Assembly: GCA_039654915.1 (NCBI GenBank) | Contig: CM077600.1 | Span: 76,579,992-76,643,991 of the forward strand | Length of the DNA: 64,000 bases | From: Aquilaria yunnanensis | Taxonomy: Eukaryota > Streptophyta > Magnoliopsida > Malvales > Thymelaeaceae | Reading direction: 5' to 3' | Shown: in pieces, positions 10,201-21,299 of the stretch | Layout: each line of letters starts with the position of its first letter | Position numbering within the stretch: position 1 is the stretch's first letter | The notes under the pieces: generated by a model | Databases searched by the model: none | What the model was told of the DNA's origin: nothing | The model's input: the letters and a program-made list of their open reading frames with translations, nothing else | Position numbers and translations under genes: made by a program

Positions 10201-12755
10201 GGAACATGGAAGTCTACGTAGATGACATGATAGTCAAAAGCAAGCTGCCTGTTGACCATGTCACAGACCTAAGGGAGACTTTTCACCAGCTCAGGACCTT
10301 CGGAATTCGCCTTAACCCCGAGAAGTGCACCTTCGAGGTAACTTTGGGAAAGTTCCTTGGGTACATGGTATCAGAAAGAGGCATTGATGCTAACCCAGAA
10401 AAAATTAAGGCTCTGTTGGAATTCCGAACTCCTGCCACAATAAAAGATGTGCAGAGACTTACTGGAAGAATAACCTCCCTTAGCAGATTTATTTCCAGAT
10501 ATGGAGACCGGTGTCGAGCATTCTTCAAAGTCCTCACTAAGGCAGCAAAAAGGGAGGATGACCTCGAGAGTAATGATCATCCTTGGAATGAGGACTGCCA
10601 AAAAGCTTGGGAAGAACTCAAAATCTACTTGGCTCGCCTGCCCACTTTGCGACAGCCCCGCGAAGGAGAACCACTTGTGTTGTACCTCGCCGTCACAGAA
10701 AAAGCAGTAAGCTCGGTGCTTGTGAAAGAGGAAGGGTCAAAGCAATGGCCAGTTTACTACGTAAGCAAATCCTTGCACGGCGCCGAGGTCAGGTATCCAT
10801 TGCTACAAAAGGCCATATATGCCTTGATACTGGCAGGAAGAAGATTGCGCCCATACTTTTAGGCTCACCCCATTATCGTCTGAAGTAGTTTGCCTCTACG
10901 GGACGTCATGAAAAAAGTTGATCATTCGGGAAGACTTTCCAAATGGTGCATAGAGCTGGGTGAACATGACATTAACTACGAGCCCAGAAAAGCCATTAAA
11001 GCTCAAGCATTGGCGGACTTTATCGCCGAAGTACCCATAACCGAAGACAGCCATCAAAATCTCGGTAAAGATGAGCCAGAATGGACGCTGCATGTAGATG
11101 GAGCCTCAGGTTCCGAACACCAGGGAGCCGGGGTAATTATCAGAGGACCCGAAGGTCTAGAAGTAGTAAAGGCCATCAAGTTCAGCTTTAACGCCACCAA
11201 CAATGTGGCTGAGTATGAAGCTCTCGTAGCAGGGTTGCGCCTGGCCAGGAAAATCGGCATAAGAAACTTGAAGGCCCACAGTGACTCCCAGCTGGTAGTT
11301 CGGCAAACAGCAGGGGACTACGGCGCAAAAGACCCAACCTTGGCAAAGTACCACGAGCTCGTGGCCAAGCTCATTCGAGAATTCGACAGCGTTCAAATAA
11401 AAAATGTGCCTCGGCGACATAACGCCGAGGCAGACTGCTTGGCGAAGTAAAAAACACATACCGAGGTACTAAACCGCCCGAGCATCGAAGTACTAAACAT
11501 AGTGGCTTCGGAAAAAGGCTGGAAGAACTCGATAAAAAGGTACCTCGCAGCCAATGCCCTCCCCGAAGATCCCAAGGATGCGGCAAAGGTCCGAAGGCGT
11601 GCCGGAAGATACTTCCTGATAGGAGAAGAGTTATACCGGCAGGGATACGCCAATCCGTTACAGAGGTGTGTTGATGAAGAGGACACTGAAATGATCCTCA
11701 GAGAGGTCCACGAAGGCACTTGTGGCTCACACATCGGAACAGACTCCCTTGCCGCAGTAGTACTTCGTCAAGGATATTTTTGGCCCACCCTAAGAAAGGA
11801 TGCCCGGCAGTTCGTCCGAAAATGTGACAACTGCCAAAGACATGCTAAAATCCAGAGGGTACCCTCGGAGATGGTGACTTCAACTGACTATCCCTGGCCC
11901 TTCGCAGTTTGGGGCATAGACCTCATCGGGCCACTCCCAACAGCACCTGGAGGCGTAAAGTTTTGCGTAGTCGCAGTTGACTACTTCTCTAAGTGGGTCG
12001 AGGCAGAACCATTAACAACCATCTCGGCCAAAGAAGTGCAAAAGTTCGTATGGAAAAACATTGTATGCAGATTTGGCATACCGAGGATACTGGTAGCCGA
12101 CAACGGATCCCAGTTTACAGACAGAGGGTTCCAAGACTTTGTCAACGACCTCGGAATAAAGATGCACTTCGCCCCAGTAGCCCATCCTCAAAGCAATGGC
12201 CAAGTAGAGGTATCTAACAGGACCATAAAAGATGGTCTGAAAAAGAGGCTAGGGGAAGCAAAGGGAAAGTGGCCAGGAGAACTCCAAAGTGTATTGTGGA
12301 GCTACCGCACGACACCCCGAAGAGCCACAGGGGAAACACCTTTTTCACACATTTTCGGAACAGAGGCCATCATCCCGATAGAGATAATACGACCCTTGGT
12401 GCGGGTACAAGTGTTTGATGAAAGAGAAAATGATCTTGGCCTAAGAACCAAGCTAGACCTCATCAATGAACACAGAGAAATAGCCGAGCTGAGAAGAAAA
12501 GCTTTTCAGCAAAGAGTGGCCGCGGCTGCAAACCTGCGTGCTAGGATGAAAGGAATAAAAGAAGGAGACCTCGTTCTCCGAAGGGCTGAATTTGCACCAC
12601 GAAAGCCATCCCACGGGGTATTTTGTGCGAACTGGGAAGACCCTTACCTAGTTCTGGCCGAAGTACGAAAAGGGGTCTATAAGCTCGGCAATTCCGAAGG
12701 AGTAGAGTTGAAAAATACTTGGCATTCGGACGCCTTGAAAAAATACTATGCTTAG
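7261..12755 (+). pseudogene. gag-pol polyprotein of element A (one frameshift, three further stops)
   Basis: The start is the ATG at 7261 in the context GCCACCATG, 32 nt inside the LTR end; the upstream extension of the frame begins only at a TTG. Order: Arg/Ser-rich N-terminus; Gag core at about residues 230-400; zinc knuckle of form CX2HX4HX4C near residue 476; aspartic protease with DDGS at residues 614-617; reverse transcriptase with YVDD at 10215-10226; a degenerate RNase H; an archaeal-type RNase H (about 11080-11440); integrase with HHCC finger and a D,D(35)E triad at 11919, 12099 and 12207. Lesions: a 10-bp deletion near 10044-10050 that leads to TAA at 10054, TAG at 10860, TGA at 10881 and TAA at 11448. 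Element B is intact at each of these points. The product cannot be made as one protein. Confidence 0.92.
7295..7312 (+). other. Primer-binding site of A
   Basis: TGGCGCCATCTGTGGGAA starts 2 nt after the LTR; B has the same site with one change (33109-33126). The leading TGG pairs with a tRNA CCA end. I could not assign the tRNA with certainty. The site lies inside the gag frame, covering about codons 12-17. Confidence 0.8.
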
Positions 12756-13119
12756 GATTTCGGCAAAGAGAAATGTACTACACGAGTTAGCAAAATTCTC
12801 TCTGAGTACAAAAAATTGCCTTAAGCATAAATGGCGCAAATTTCTCAAAGGTGACCAGACAAGCGAAGGCGTCATCTTCCGAAGTCTCGCAAAAAGACTT
12901 GGCCAAAATCCTTGAGTTTAAGCCCTCGAAAGGCCGAACTTCGCGAACAAGGTCATCATATTAAGCGCAGACGAGTTTTTCCGAAGTCTGTGGAGCAAAC
13001 TAGTTCGAGACCTCACCAAAGAGACTTAGCCAAGTTTTCTTCATTGAAGATGAAACTGCTTACAAAAAAGAAGAAGTGCCAAAAGAAGAAGACCAAAAAA
13101 GAAGAAGCAAAAGGCAAAA
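12756..13119. other. Spacer between integrase and the opposing gene of A
   Basis: About 365 bp between two convergent genes, where their 3' ends and poly(A) signals would be expected. The A-rich + strand and short open frames do not look coding. Confidence 0.5.
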
Positions 13120-15492
13120 CTAAGGATTCCCGGCATCCTGAGAACCGCCAGCTCCCGCGTTCTTCTCTACTATCTTCGGCGCAGGGAGAGAAGATGGCAG
13201 GTTCAGATGTTCAATTTTGGACCAAGACCACCGAGGCCCCTCGGGAATATTTAGGGCCTCCAGGAAAGAAAGGTCCAGATCAGGGAACCTTTGAAGAACC
13301 TGGTGACGAACAAGACAAAATCCGTCCTGAAAACCAACTTTGGTCATCTGGTCAGATTTGTCTTTCTCGACCCCAAGGTCCTGAAGGTCTTTTTTAAGCT
13401 CAGCGACCTCCTCCTTCAATGCCTTCATCTTCTTCTTCTTCAGCTCCTTCTTCAAGGCATCAACCTCAGCTTGAAGCGCAGCCTTCTCAGCAAGCGCCTT
13501 TGTCAGGCGGTCTTCAGCCTCGGATTTTTCTTTCTGGTGTGCCTCATTTGCCGAGATCAGCTCCGCTATCTGGGAGCCGAGGTCAGAAATTTTCTGGGAG
13601 GAGTCGTTTGATAGTTTCTCTTTCTCTTTTAACTCCTCCCGAAGAGCGGAAACTTCCTTCTCCGCAGAATTGGCCAGCTCCAAATTCTTGATAGCTAGAT
13701 CCGAACACATGGCCCTAGTTTTCTCTAAAGAACCTAAGACCTGAGTTCGGAACGCTGTCTGCCTCGCCACCCGAACTCTGAGAAAGCCAGCATATCCCAG
13801 TAGCTGTAAAAGGGCAAAGGCAAGGTCACTAAAACAAAGAGAAAACCAAGCACTTAGAAAGAATTCAAGAAAATGGGGCGCGAAGTATACCTGGGCGGCG
13901 TGCTCGGAAAGCTTTGCAGCAAGAGAGTCATCGCCCGGATGGGCCTCGGCGATGGCTCCAAAGGAGGCCTCAGTAAGGATCCCTTTAGAGATCTCTTTAG
14001 CCATTTGTGGGCAATCGCCGGAGTACATATTCATGTCCTCCGTGAATGTCCAAAAAGGCTCCTTTGGGACCTTCCCCTTCGGGATGATGATGTCCCGAAA
14101 GGCTCTCCTTTTGGCATGGTCGGCCACCCAGCCCGGAGTGAGTAACTCCTCTGCAATAAGACATGAAGCTGGATTAAGGCAGCCGGACGCCAACGAATCC
14201 GAAAAAGGAAAAAGGCATCACAAAACGAACCTGAAGGCACTTCGACCACGTCGTCCTCGGCAACCGGAACCTCCTCGGCAGGGATCCCCTTGCCTTTTAT
14301 TCTGCGCCGTTCTTCAGCAGAAGGGGACTCCACCGCGGCATCTAGAAGAGCCTGCGACGAAGTAGGGCTGCGAGGAGGAACCTCGGCAGTAACTTCGGGC
14401 TAAGGAATAGTAACAACTCCCGGCTCCTCGATAGCCTCTTCGGGAGTGGCCTTCCTCGCCCGTTTGGCCGTCGAAGGACCGGCCCCGGTTGTTTTACGCC
14501 TTCGGGAGACGGCTTTCTTCGTCGGATCACCCTTCTCGGCTTGGCCGGTGAAAAGGGCTTTGTAGAAGGAAGCCGTGTCCTCGCCCATTTCTGAAAAAGA
14601 AGGAAGACATCAGTGTGAGTGCAAAATGAAGTTATAACAAAGAGACTAGAAAATAACTCACGCTCAAAAAAGGTCTCAAAAGAAACTTCCTCCCAAAGGA
14701 GTTGCACAAGCCAGGAATCCTTCCCAGCAATGGCAGGATCTGGCATCTCGAGGTCCGTCTCGTGCTCCTTTACCACCTTGAGCTCCCGAAGGACCTCCTC
14801 GGTCATCAACCTCCAGTTAATGGGGAAGGGGTAAAGAGAGCGCGAAGAGACCTCGGGACCCCAGTCAGCGACGGCTCGAATACGACGATCGAAATCCGCA
14901 AATATAGGAGCTAACTTTGGGGTCAGCAACATCTTCGGATCTACGATGTCATCCTCCAGCTTTCCCTGAGCCCACTTGGTCGGAACGTGCGACCAGGCCT
15001 CCTCCATCTTCAGAAAGAAAAACTTTTTTTGCCACCCCCACCAGCTGTCCTTGGTGGCGAAAGTGAACATGTACTTTTTGCTCCCGGATCCCCGAGGTAG
15101 CATGAAGTAGAAGCCACCCTTCGGGACCACATAGAGCTTGTAGTACTGCATAAAAATAACGTAGTGGGCTTTATTTTGAAAATGCCACACATACAGAGGA
15201 AGGCGTTGAAATAGCAGTACGAGTTCGGAGGTAGTTGATTTACGGCAATGCCATGAAATCTGCAAAACTCGCAAATCAACTCCGGAGGGGGGTACCGAAG
15301 TCCGGCTTTCAGCTGAGCTCGGAAAACAGTAACCTCGTTGCTATGGTTTGAAAAGCTATAGTGGTCGGGACGTGGCAACCTCGTAACAGCGTACGAGGGA
15401 AGGAAAAATTTATCCTTCCACCTTGCTAACTTTTTAGGAGTGGTGCAGCAAGGGTGGGACAAGAGAGGTTGCCAACTCTCAGGAATAGGCAT
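13120..15492 (-). pseudogene. Opposing spliced gene of element A (Transposase_28-like plus coiled coil)
   Basis: Four exons on -: 15492-14662, 14590-14231, 14150-13891 and 13803-13120. Introns of 71, 80 and 87 nt all have GT...AG ends, and exon sizes keep frame as in B. Exon 1 (starting MPIPESWQPLL) resembles the plant 'putative gypsy type transposon' family (Pfam Transposase_28, from memory). Exon 2 is charged and low complexity. Exon 3 is conserved with B (KEPFWTFTEDMN). Exon 4 is a long Glu/Lys/Leu coiled coil followed by a conserved tail (LDLSFLEALNIPEGPRWSW). Lesions: a 1-nt deletion near 15170 in exon 1 and a TAG at 14402-14400 in exon 2. Function unknown; no known enzymatic motif is visible. 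Confidence 0.75.
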
Positions 15493-15726
15493 CTTGGGCT
15501 GAAAAGCAAGTTCAGAAAAAGGCAACAGTGAACTTTGGAAAAACTTTGAGAAGAACAAAAAGTTCTGGAAATCAAAACCCACCAAAATGCTTGCCGAAAT
15601 CTGTATGTAAAGACGCCGTTATGAAAGGTGGTCGGAAAAAAGCTCAGGTGAAAGAACCGCCGCAAAAAAGCAGAAGGAAAACCAGAGCAAAAGAAAAAGC
15701 AAAAAAGAAAACGTGTTAGAGTGAGC

Positions 15727-15737
15727 ATATATATAGG
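15727..15737 (-). promoter_or_regulatory. TATA box of the opposing gene in A
   Basis: On - this reads CCTATATATATG, about 240 bp upstream of the ATG at 15492. B has a matching TATA-like CCTATATATAG about 260 bp upstream of its ATG. Conservation in two diverged copies supports a dedicated promoter separate from the LTR. Confidence 0.6.
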
Positions 15738-15863
15738 CCGAGGAAGGTAGGCGAACCGGCGTCTTAAGTGCTGGGCGAAGGCGAAAGGTCGCCATAACTG
15801 CTCCTTTGTGCCTAAAAAGGCGCGCTTGACATTACAGCACAATCCCCACCAATGACTGAGTGC

Positions 15864-15869
15864 CACGTG
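15864..15869. promoter_or_regulatory. G-box (CACGTG) upstream of the opposing gene in A
   Basis: The core lies in TGCCACGTGTCAGCC, about 130 bp upstream of the TATA box. The same 15 bases occur in B at about 41749-41763. G-boxes bind plant bZIP and bHLH factors; their role here is inferred. Confidence 0.5.
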
Positions 15870-16140
15870 TCAGCCATCGAGCCAAAAAGGGGATGCGTGT
15901 CCCGACACCCCTCAACCTCAGGCGCGTCGTTCCAGACTGACACGCCTATTCCTGGCACATGACGTGGCGCAGACCTAAAAGGCTGGAAAGCAGGTCACTT
16001 CGGAGACGCCAATAGACAGGCTGTGAAAGAAAAGCTTGCGTCCTCGGACGAAAGGTCTGTCTTCGAAAAAAGTGCTACGCTTAAGGCTCAAAGAGGAACC
16101 CTCAGAGAGCGAACAAACTGAAGTTTCCACTTCAGCTTTT

Positions 16141-16154
16141 TCGAGGGGGGCTTG
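16141..16154 (+). other. Polypurine tract of A
   Basis: TCGAGGGGGGCTTG immediately precedes the 3' LTR. The B counterpart is CCAAAGGGGGGCATG. Confidence 0.7.
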
Positions 16155-17012
16155 TGATAGCCGAAGGCCTTTCGCCTCTTCCAATACGCGCTTCCCCGAA
16201 GGGCCGTCTGGGGAGCCTGATGTAGCTCGGAAATAAGCATTGCCAACGACCTCGGCAGAAGTGGAGTCGAGCACGACAAACTAAGCACTTTGACTAAAAT
16301 GCCAGAATTATTTAAATGTGTTGCCGGCTACCTCGGGAAACCGAACATATCGTCTTCGGGAGCAAAGAGCCAGCTACTGAAAGCAGGAGAGATTCCCCCG
16401 AAGGCATAACTCCCCGAGCCACCAACATGATTCCCGAGGAAGGGCGTCCGTGCCAAGGGGGCGACCTTGCCCAAAGGGCCTCGGGAGTACGGCATGAGCA
16501 TTTAATGAGCATTTAAGGAGCCTCTGACAGGAAACCCACACGCCGCATAAAACGGCGACTTGACGCACTGATGCCGTCCAAGTCCCATCTCAGCCACAAA
16601 ACCAGGAGCCTACAGACGGCTACCTGTTCCCTACGCCCAGAAAGCACAGAGAGGATCCGACCGAACAGGTGTCAGGATCTGAACGGGCCAGGCATTTCTA
16701 TAAATACTGGGAAAAAGGACTTGGCAAGGGATCGGATCCATCCCCTCTCCGTGATCAGCCCTCGCCCATAGCTGAAAATATATGCAGGCTAGCTCTCGCA
16801 CCTTTCTAGTGTGCCTACTTTATTCATTCTCAGAAAATTGACTTGGGCGTTGGAGGCTCCTCCCCGGAAAAACATCCCGGGGACCTCCTAACCTTTCCTT
16901 TTGGGCTCTTCAGGTACCACTCCCTGGGAAACCTCCACTCCGGGCGTTCTCCTCCTCAGGAAGTCCCTCTAGAAGCCACCATGTCCTCCAGCGAAGATGT
17001 CTCCGGACATCA
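16155..17012 (+). repeat. 3' LTR of element A
   Basis: 858 bp, same ends as the 5' LTR and about 98.5% identical by eye, followed by TSD CCTAG. Its TATA box is at 16699-16706. It still carries the gag start codon, which here opens only a short frame into flanking DNA. Confidence 0.95.
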
Positions 17013-17017
17013 CCTAG

Positions 17018-18264
17018 CATCAACCAAAGAAAAGCATGCCTTTTATCCTTAAATAATACAAATACCTTTTCTGAAAACAAGCTAGAAAAGATTGCCAATG
17101 AACTCTTATCTCTACTTTTGGGTTCATTTTCCAGGTATCCTGTTACGGAATCAGATAGAGGGATGGCTGTCGTGGCTAGGCACCTTAATGGGGGAAGCTA
17201 CTTTGTAGGATAAAGTAGGTACAATGGTTTATATTTCATTAAACTATGTAATGGATTATGTGTAGGCTTCATGTATTAAAATATCAATATTTCCAAGTTG
17301 ACCTTCATGTAGGAGATACCGTAGGAGGACACTGTAATTTTTATATCATATATTAAAATTCCGTTTACATAAGCTATATATGCGTTGGGCTCAATATTTA
17401 TTATCAATTCAATTTAAAATGTAAAATTCAATCTTCTAATTATATATATATGTGAATAAATATAGGTAAACAGATAGAGATTCTATGTATTAAAATTCTA
17501 TCCATTTTATTTCTTCTATTACTTCATATATTTTAGAAATTGGCGTCTTTCCCTTTAGATTTTTCTCTATATACATTATCATATCTCAATCTCATAAAAC
17601 ATACACAAGAATGCAAGTTATATCTATCCCTTTTCCTTAAAAAATTTCATATTTTATATTATCTTTACAGATAATTGAGTTCTACGAATCAAATAATGGC
17701 ATTTTATTTTTTGAACATATTATTTGTTCTATTATTTCCGTATTTGTTGTATGTACATAAAAGATTACGATTATTTGTATTGTACTAATCGTTGTCATTC
17801 CTTTTCGTGATATTTTATAGGCTCGCCATATTAGCATAATGTTTTCAAAAAAGTGGATTAGCATCAGTTTATATAAATTATTTTGTTAACAGTACTCACA
17901 ATGAGTAACATTCTTATAAACTATTTTTTTTAATCAATAATTATGTTATCTTTTTACCAACTTTTTGGTCCCAATGTCAACTGGATGTATTTAAATAGTA
18001 TGGAACCCTTTCATAATCCTATAGCTGGTATCAAACATCTCATTGTCGGCTAGATTTTATTGATTCTTTGTGCAAGTTATTCTTTTTCCTAAATATAGTT
18101 CCTTATTTGTTCTCTTGCATAACCACAACATTACAATAATAATAGTGAATCTAGAGTGAACTCAAGCAAGGCATGCAGGAGATGAAAATTTATCCACTTG
18201 GATTTTTGTGATTCTTAATATAAGTGTTCAATGGTAGTAGCCAAATTTATTGAAGATATGCGAT
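17018..18264. other. Unassigned AT-rich flank with one possible exon remnant
   Basis: About 1.25 kb, mostly AT-rich. At 17122-17211 an AG acceptor-like site (TTTTCCAG) is followed by a short + frame reading RYPVTESDRGMAVVARHL and then a stop. It looks less random than its surroundings, but I could not place it in a family and found no second exon. Otherwise nothing is recognisable. Confidence 0.3.
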
Positions 18265-20785
18265 ACTATTGACACGATCCCCGTGCCCCTGCCCGGGATA
18301 CCCTGTGAGCGTTTGTCTCACGGTGGATTGTAATTGGCTAGCTGGTTATGTGTGTGGATTAAATCCAATGCTACTAGTTGATTAACCTAGAAATGCAATA
18401 TGTATGCACTTATGCTTTGACTTGGTTTATTAAAACCATAAAACATTTAATCATTTAGACATTTAGCCGGCTAAGTAAAATTCTATATAAATAAATACAA
18501 AATGTCAAAGCATAGCAAAATCAACCTTTGAGTGATTAACTACACATACACCGCTCGTGAAAGCATTTATACATAAGTAACTAATGCTCTCACCCAGAGA
18601 ACAATCCCCTGAGTCAAGGACTCTTTATAACATAAATACTGGAGGCAAAATAAAGTACTGTATCAAAATACAAGACTTTGCTGAGATCTTTTACCCTAGC
18701 TCCCACTTTGGACTCCTGTCCCAGTGGCGAGTCTCACAAGTCCTTTGCCAAGTGCTACTAGGCTCTGCAGCCAAAGGAAGAAACAAGTTAGTACCACAGC
18801 CTGACCAACAGACCAATTAAACACTTAAGCAGGCTAGAAACTTAAAGTTTCTCAACTACCGTACCTTTACACACAAAAAGGTACTACCGTGATAATCCTC
18901 AGCGATTATCCGGTCCTGCTACTTCAGACTCTGCATAACAAACAGGGAGTGAGAATTCAACATTCTCAGTAAGGGTCTTCGATGTACCTGCAAGAAAAAT
19001 TACTAGGACTCTGGCTGCGAGCTCACACAGCATGAGGGTACTAGTCATATATATATATACTAGGCCGGTAGACCTCTCCTCAAGTAGTCCTCTGTATCAG
19101 GCCAAGTGCAATCACTTAGCAACCTGACACATATACAGGCCAAGCGCCATCACTTAGCAACCTGACATATAGGCCAAGCGCTATCACTTAGCAACCTATC
19201 ATATGGCTCAAGGGCGAACCTTAGCAAGCCTCATTCAAACATAGAACCTCTCACCTAATTGTTATGCAGGGGAATTTATGATGGGACTTGTAGACTAGGC
19301 CGCAAGGCCTCTTTGATGTAAACTAGATGAACAAGGTTTCGCCTCGTGGCCTCGTGGCTCCGGCACGGCTAGGCCAACAAGGGTTCTAAACCTTTCACCT
19401 GAGCTATTGATAGCTAATTAAGTTCAATTGCAACATTTGTTTCCTTACTTGTTGCCTAAGCAACTTACTTACCTCAAACAGTTCAAGAAAACTCATACTT
19501 CCGGTGGGACTTTCGGAAGTTTCGGAGTACCATCAGGATCCTCGGACCCTTAGGCACGTTCCGAGCCTTCCGTAGTCTCGGTCGGGTCAACGCAGCAAAA
19601 AGTCAAACCCTCCATTTTTAGGTGTTGGCGCCGCGTCGCCAAAGGCAAAAGGGATTGGCGACGCGTCGCCAACGAGCAAACGCTCTGTGAAGAAAAATTG
19701 AATTGGCGACGCGTCGCCAATTTTCGGGCCAATTGGCGCCGCGTCGCCAATTCTGCAGAAATGCAGAATTTGGCCGATTGCTGCTACGAACTTTGGCAAC
19801 CAAATACATATAGCAAACATGCATCAAAAGTTACCAAATTTCATACACATGAAGTACATGTTGCAAGGAACAAAACCAACTATCAAAGCCAAACTATGAT
19901 GCATTAGAAGCATCAAACCAACCCTTCGAATTTAGCTAGTCCATCATAATTCCCAAAACGTTTCTTCATACCATAACCAAAAATTACTCAACTTTCTCAA
20001 TCCATTTCAATCCAAAAACAATCCAACAACTTAAAAACACTTTCTCCCTTACCTTAACACCAAGAACAAGCAAGAATTCGAACCCTTCCTCTTCCAAACA
20101 AGCTTCCAAAGTTCTACACAAAACCATACCAAAACAAAGCTCTAAAACATCAAAAACACCTATTCCAACCAAAACCCAAGCTTCCAATCAACCAAATAAC
20201 ACGAATTCAATCAAGAACATGAATCATACCTCGTTCAAAAACAGGGGATGGAGAAAAACGCCTCTCCAAGCTTCAAAAACATGGATTCAAGCTTGAAAAT
20301 GCATCCTCCAAGCTTAAACACCCTTAATTGCGCCTCTTGACACCAAGATCACTTGATTCCAAGTTCAATTTGAGAGAGAAATGAGTGAGGGAAGCTTAAG
20401 AACGTGTTAATGGTAGCTTCTCCCCCTCTTTCCCTTCTTAAACCCTCACTTAGCAACCAAGATCACCAAGGTTTCAAGTTAAGTGCAATTAGGTCCCCCA
20501 TCTTTGTAACTTGACAATTCTTGATTAAATTCTTGTCTATTTGTTGAGTTTGAGTTAAGGTTAAAAGTTAAGTTCTAAAATTCATTTTAAAACACTCGGG
20601 ACTCGTCCCGGCCATTCAGGGTGCAAAATTACCATTTTGCCCCTGAACTTAGTTCAGAGCTTTATTCTTGTCGGAACTTAGTGAACTTTGGCAAACTTCT
20701 TAATTCTTGCTAGGCAAACTCAAATTAAACTTCTAAACTAAATTCTAAAATCCTTACCTCCCTCTAGAAGGGCCGTAACAACTAT
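18265..20785. mobile_element. Solo LTR S1 (2511 bp, TSD ACTAT)
   Basis: Runs from TGACACGATCC at 18270 to ...AGGGCCGTAACA at 20780, flanked by ACTAT at 18265-18269 and 20781-20785. Start, end and internal blocks (such as GTGTGGATTAAATCC and TGACTTGGTTTATTAAAACC) match S2 at 61360-63797. No coding region, PBS or polypurine tract is present, so it is read as a solo LTR left by LTR-LTR recombination. The parent family is not identified and orientation cannot be decided. Open frames inside are not coding. Confidence 0.85.
19625..19752. repeat. Cluster of four GC-rich palindromes in S1
   Basis: Four near-identical palindromic sites centred on GGCG(A/C)CGCGTCGCC lie at 19625-19642, 19654-19672, 19701-19722 and 19731-19752. 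The third is a perfect 22-bp palindrome. Degenerate copies occur in S2 (62661-62676, 62708-62724, 62738-62759) and S3 (26179-26225). Two of them contain TTGGCGCC, which fits the plant E2F site consensus WTTSSCSS. Function is inferred, not shown. Confidence 0.8.
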
Positions 20786-21299
20786 ATTGGGATCAATTTG
20801 ATACTTTTTAAATTGTTGCGATGATAATAATTTTTTTAATAATATTTGTTAGTAGTAAAATATGTGTTATTTTGTTCTACTCACTACATTTTAAAATCTC
20901 ATGGCAGTGCCGAGTGTGTAAACTAGTTGCACCTGTAAACTGAATGAATTAGTTCAAATAGCTATAGGCCCATAGTAGGGAACAAAAACACAAAATTTAA
21001 AACAAATCTAAACCTAATCAGACCTTAATAGCAAAAGAAATTTATTTCTTACTAACAAAAGTATTACATATTCACTACCTCCAGTAGGGCATTAGAGGCC
21101 ACCGGTCTACCTGTACATCAACCCGACTCCTTACACATATCCTGCATAAGCTAATTTTTTATTGAAGTAATCTGATCATAACACCATTCAAACTAAGAAC
21201 TCATTTTAATTTTTGACACCTACTAATAATCCATATACAAGACATAGTTATAGTTCATCCACCACTTCTAAAATGTTGAACTCACTTGACCTCAAGTCA
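20786..21299. other. Unassigned flank
   Basis: About 510 bp of AT-rich sequence between solo LTR S1 and the long inverted-repeat element. No gene, RNA or repeat is recognised. Confidence 0.4.

Larger units (their letters stand above)
6430..17017 (+). mobile_element. Element A: near-complete Tat-like Ty3/gypsy retrotransposon with TSD
   Basis: A 10.58-kb element bounded by two 858-bp LTRs and by the 5-bp TSD CCTAG at 6430-6434 and 17013-17017. Order: LTR, PBS, gag-pol (+), a 365-bp spacer, an opposing spliced gene (-), about 650 bp holding that gene's promoter, polypurine tract, LTR. I counted about 13 differences between the LTRs (1.5%), 11 of them transitions, so the insertion is fairly recent. 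Two RNase H regions plus an antisense gene downstream of integrase point to the Tat lineage (Retand/Grande/RIRE2-like). One frameshift and three stops in gag-pol make it non-autonomous. Confidence 0.93.

Noticed and set aside
19550..19827. Open frames with repeated GDASPI/ATRRQ/RRVAN peptides
   Set aside because: They are readings of the palindrome cluster in a solo LTR in several frames, on both strands.
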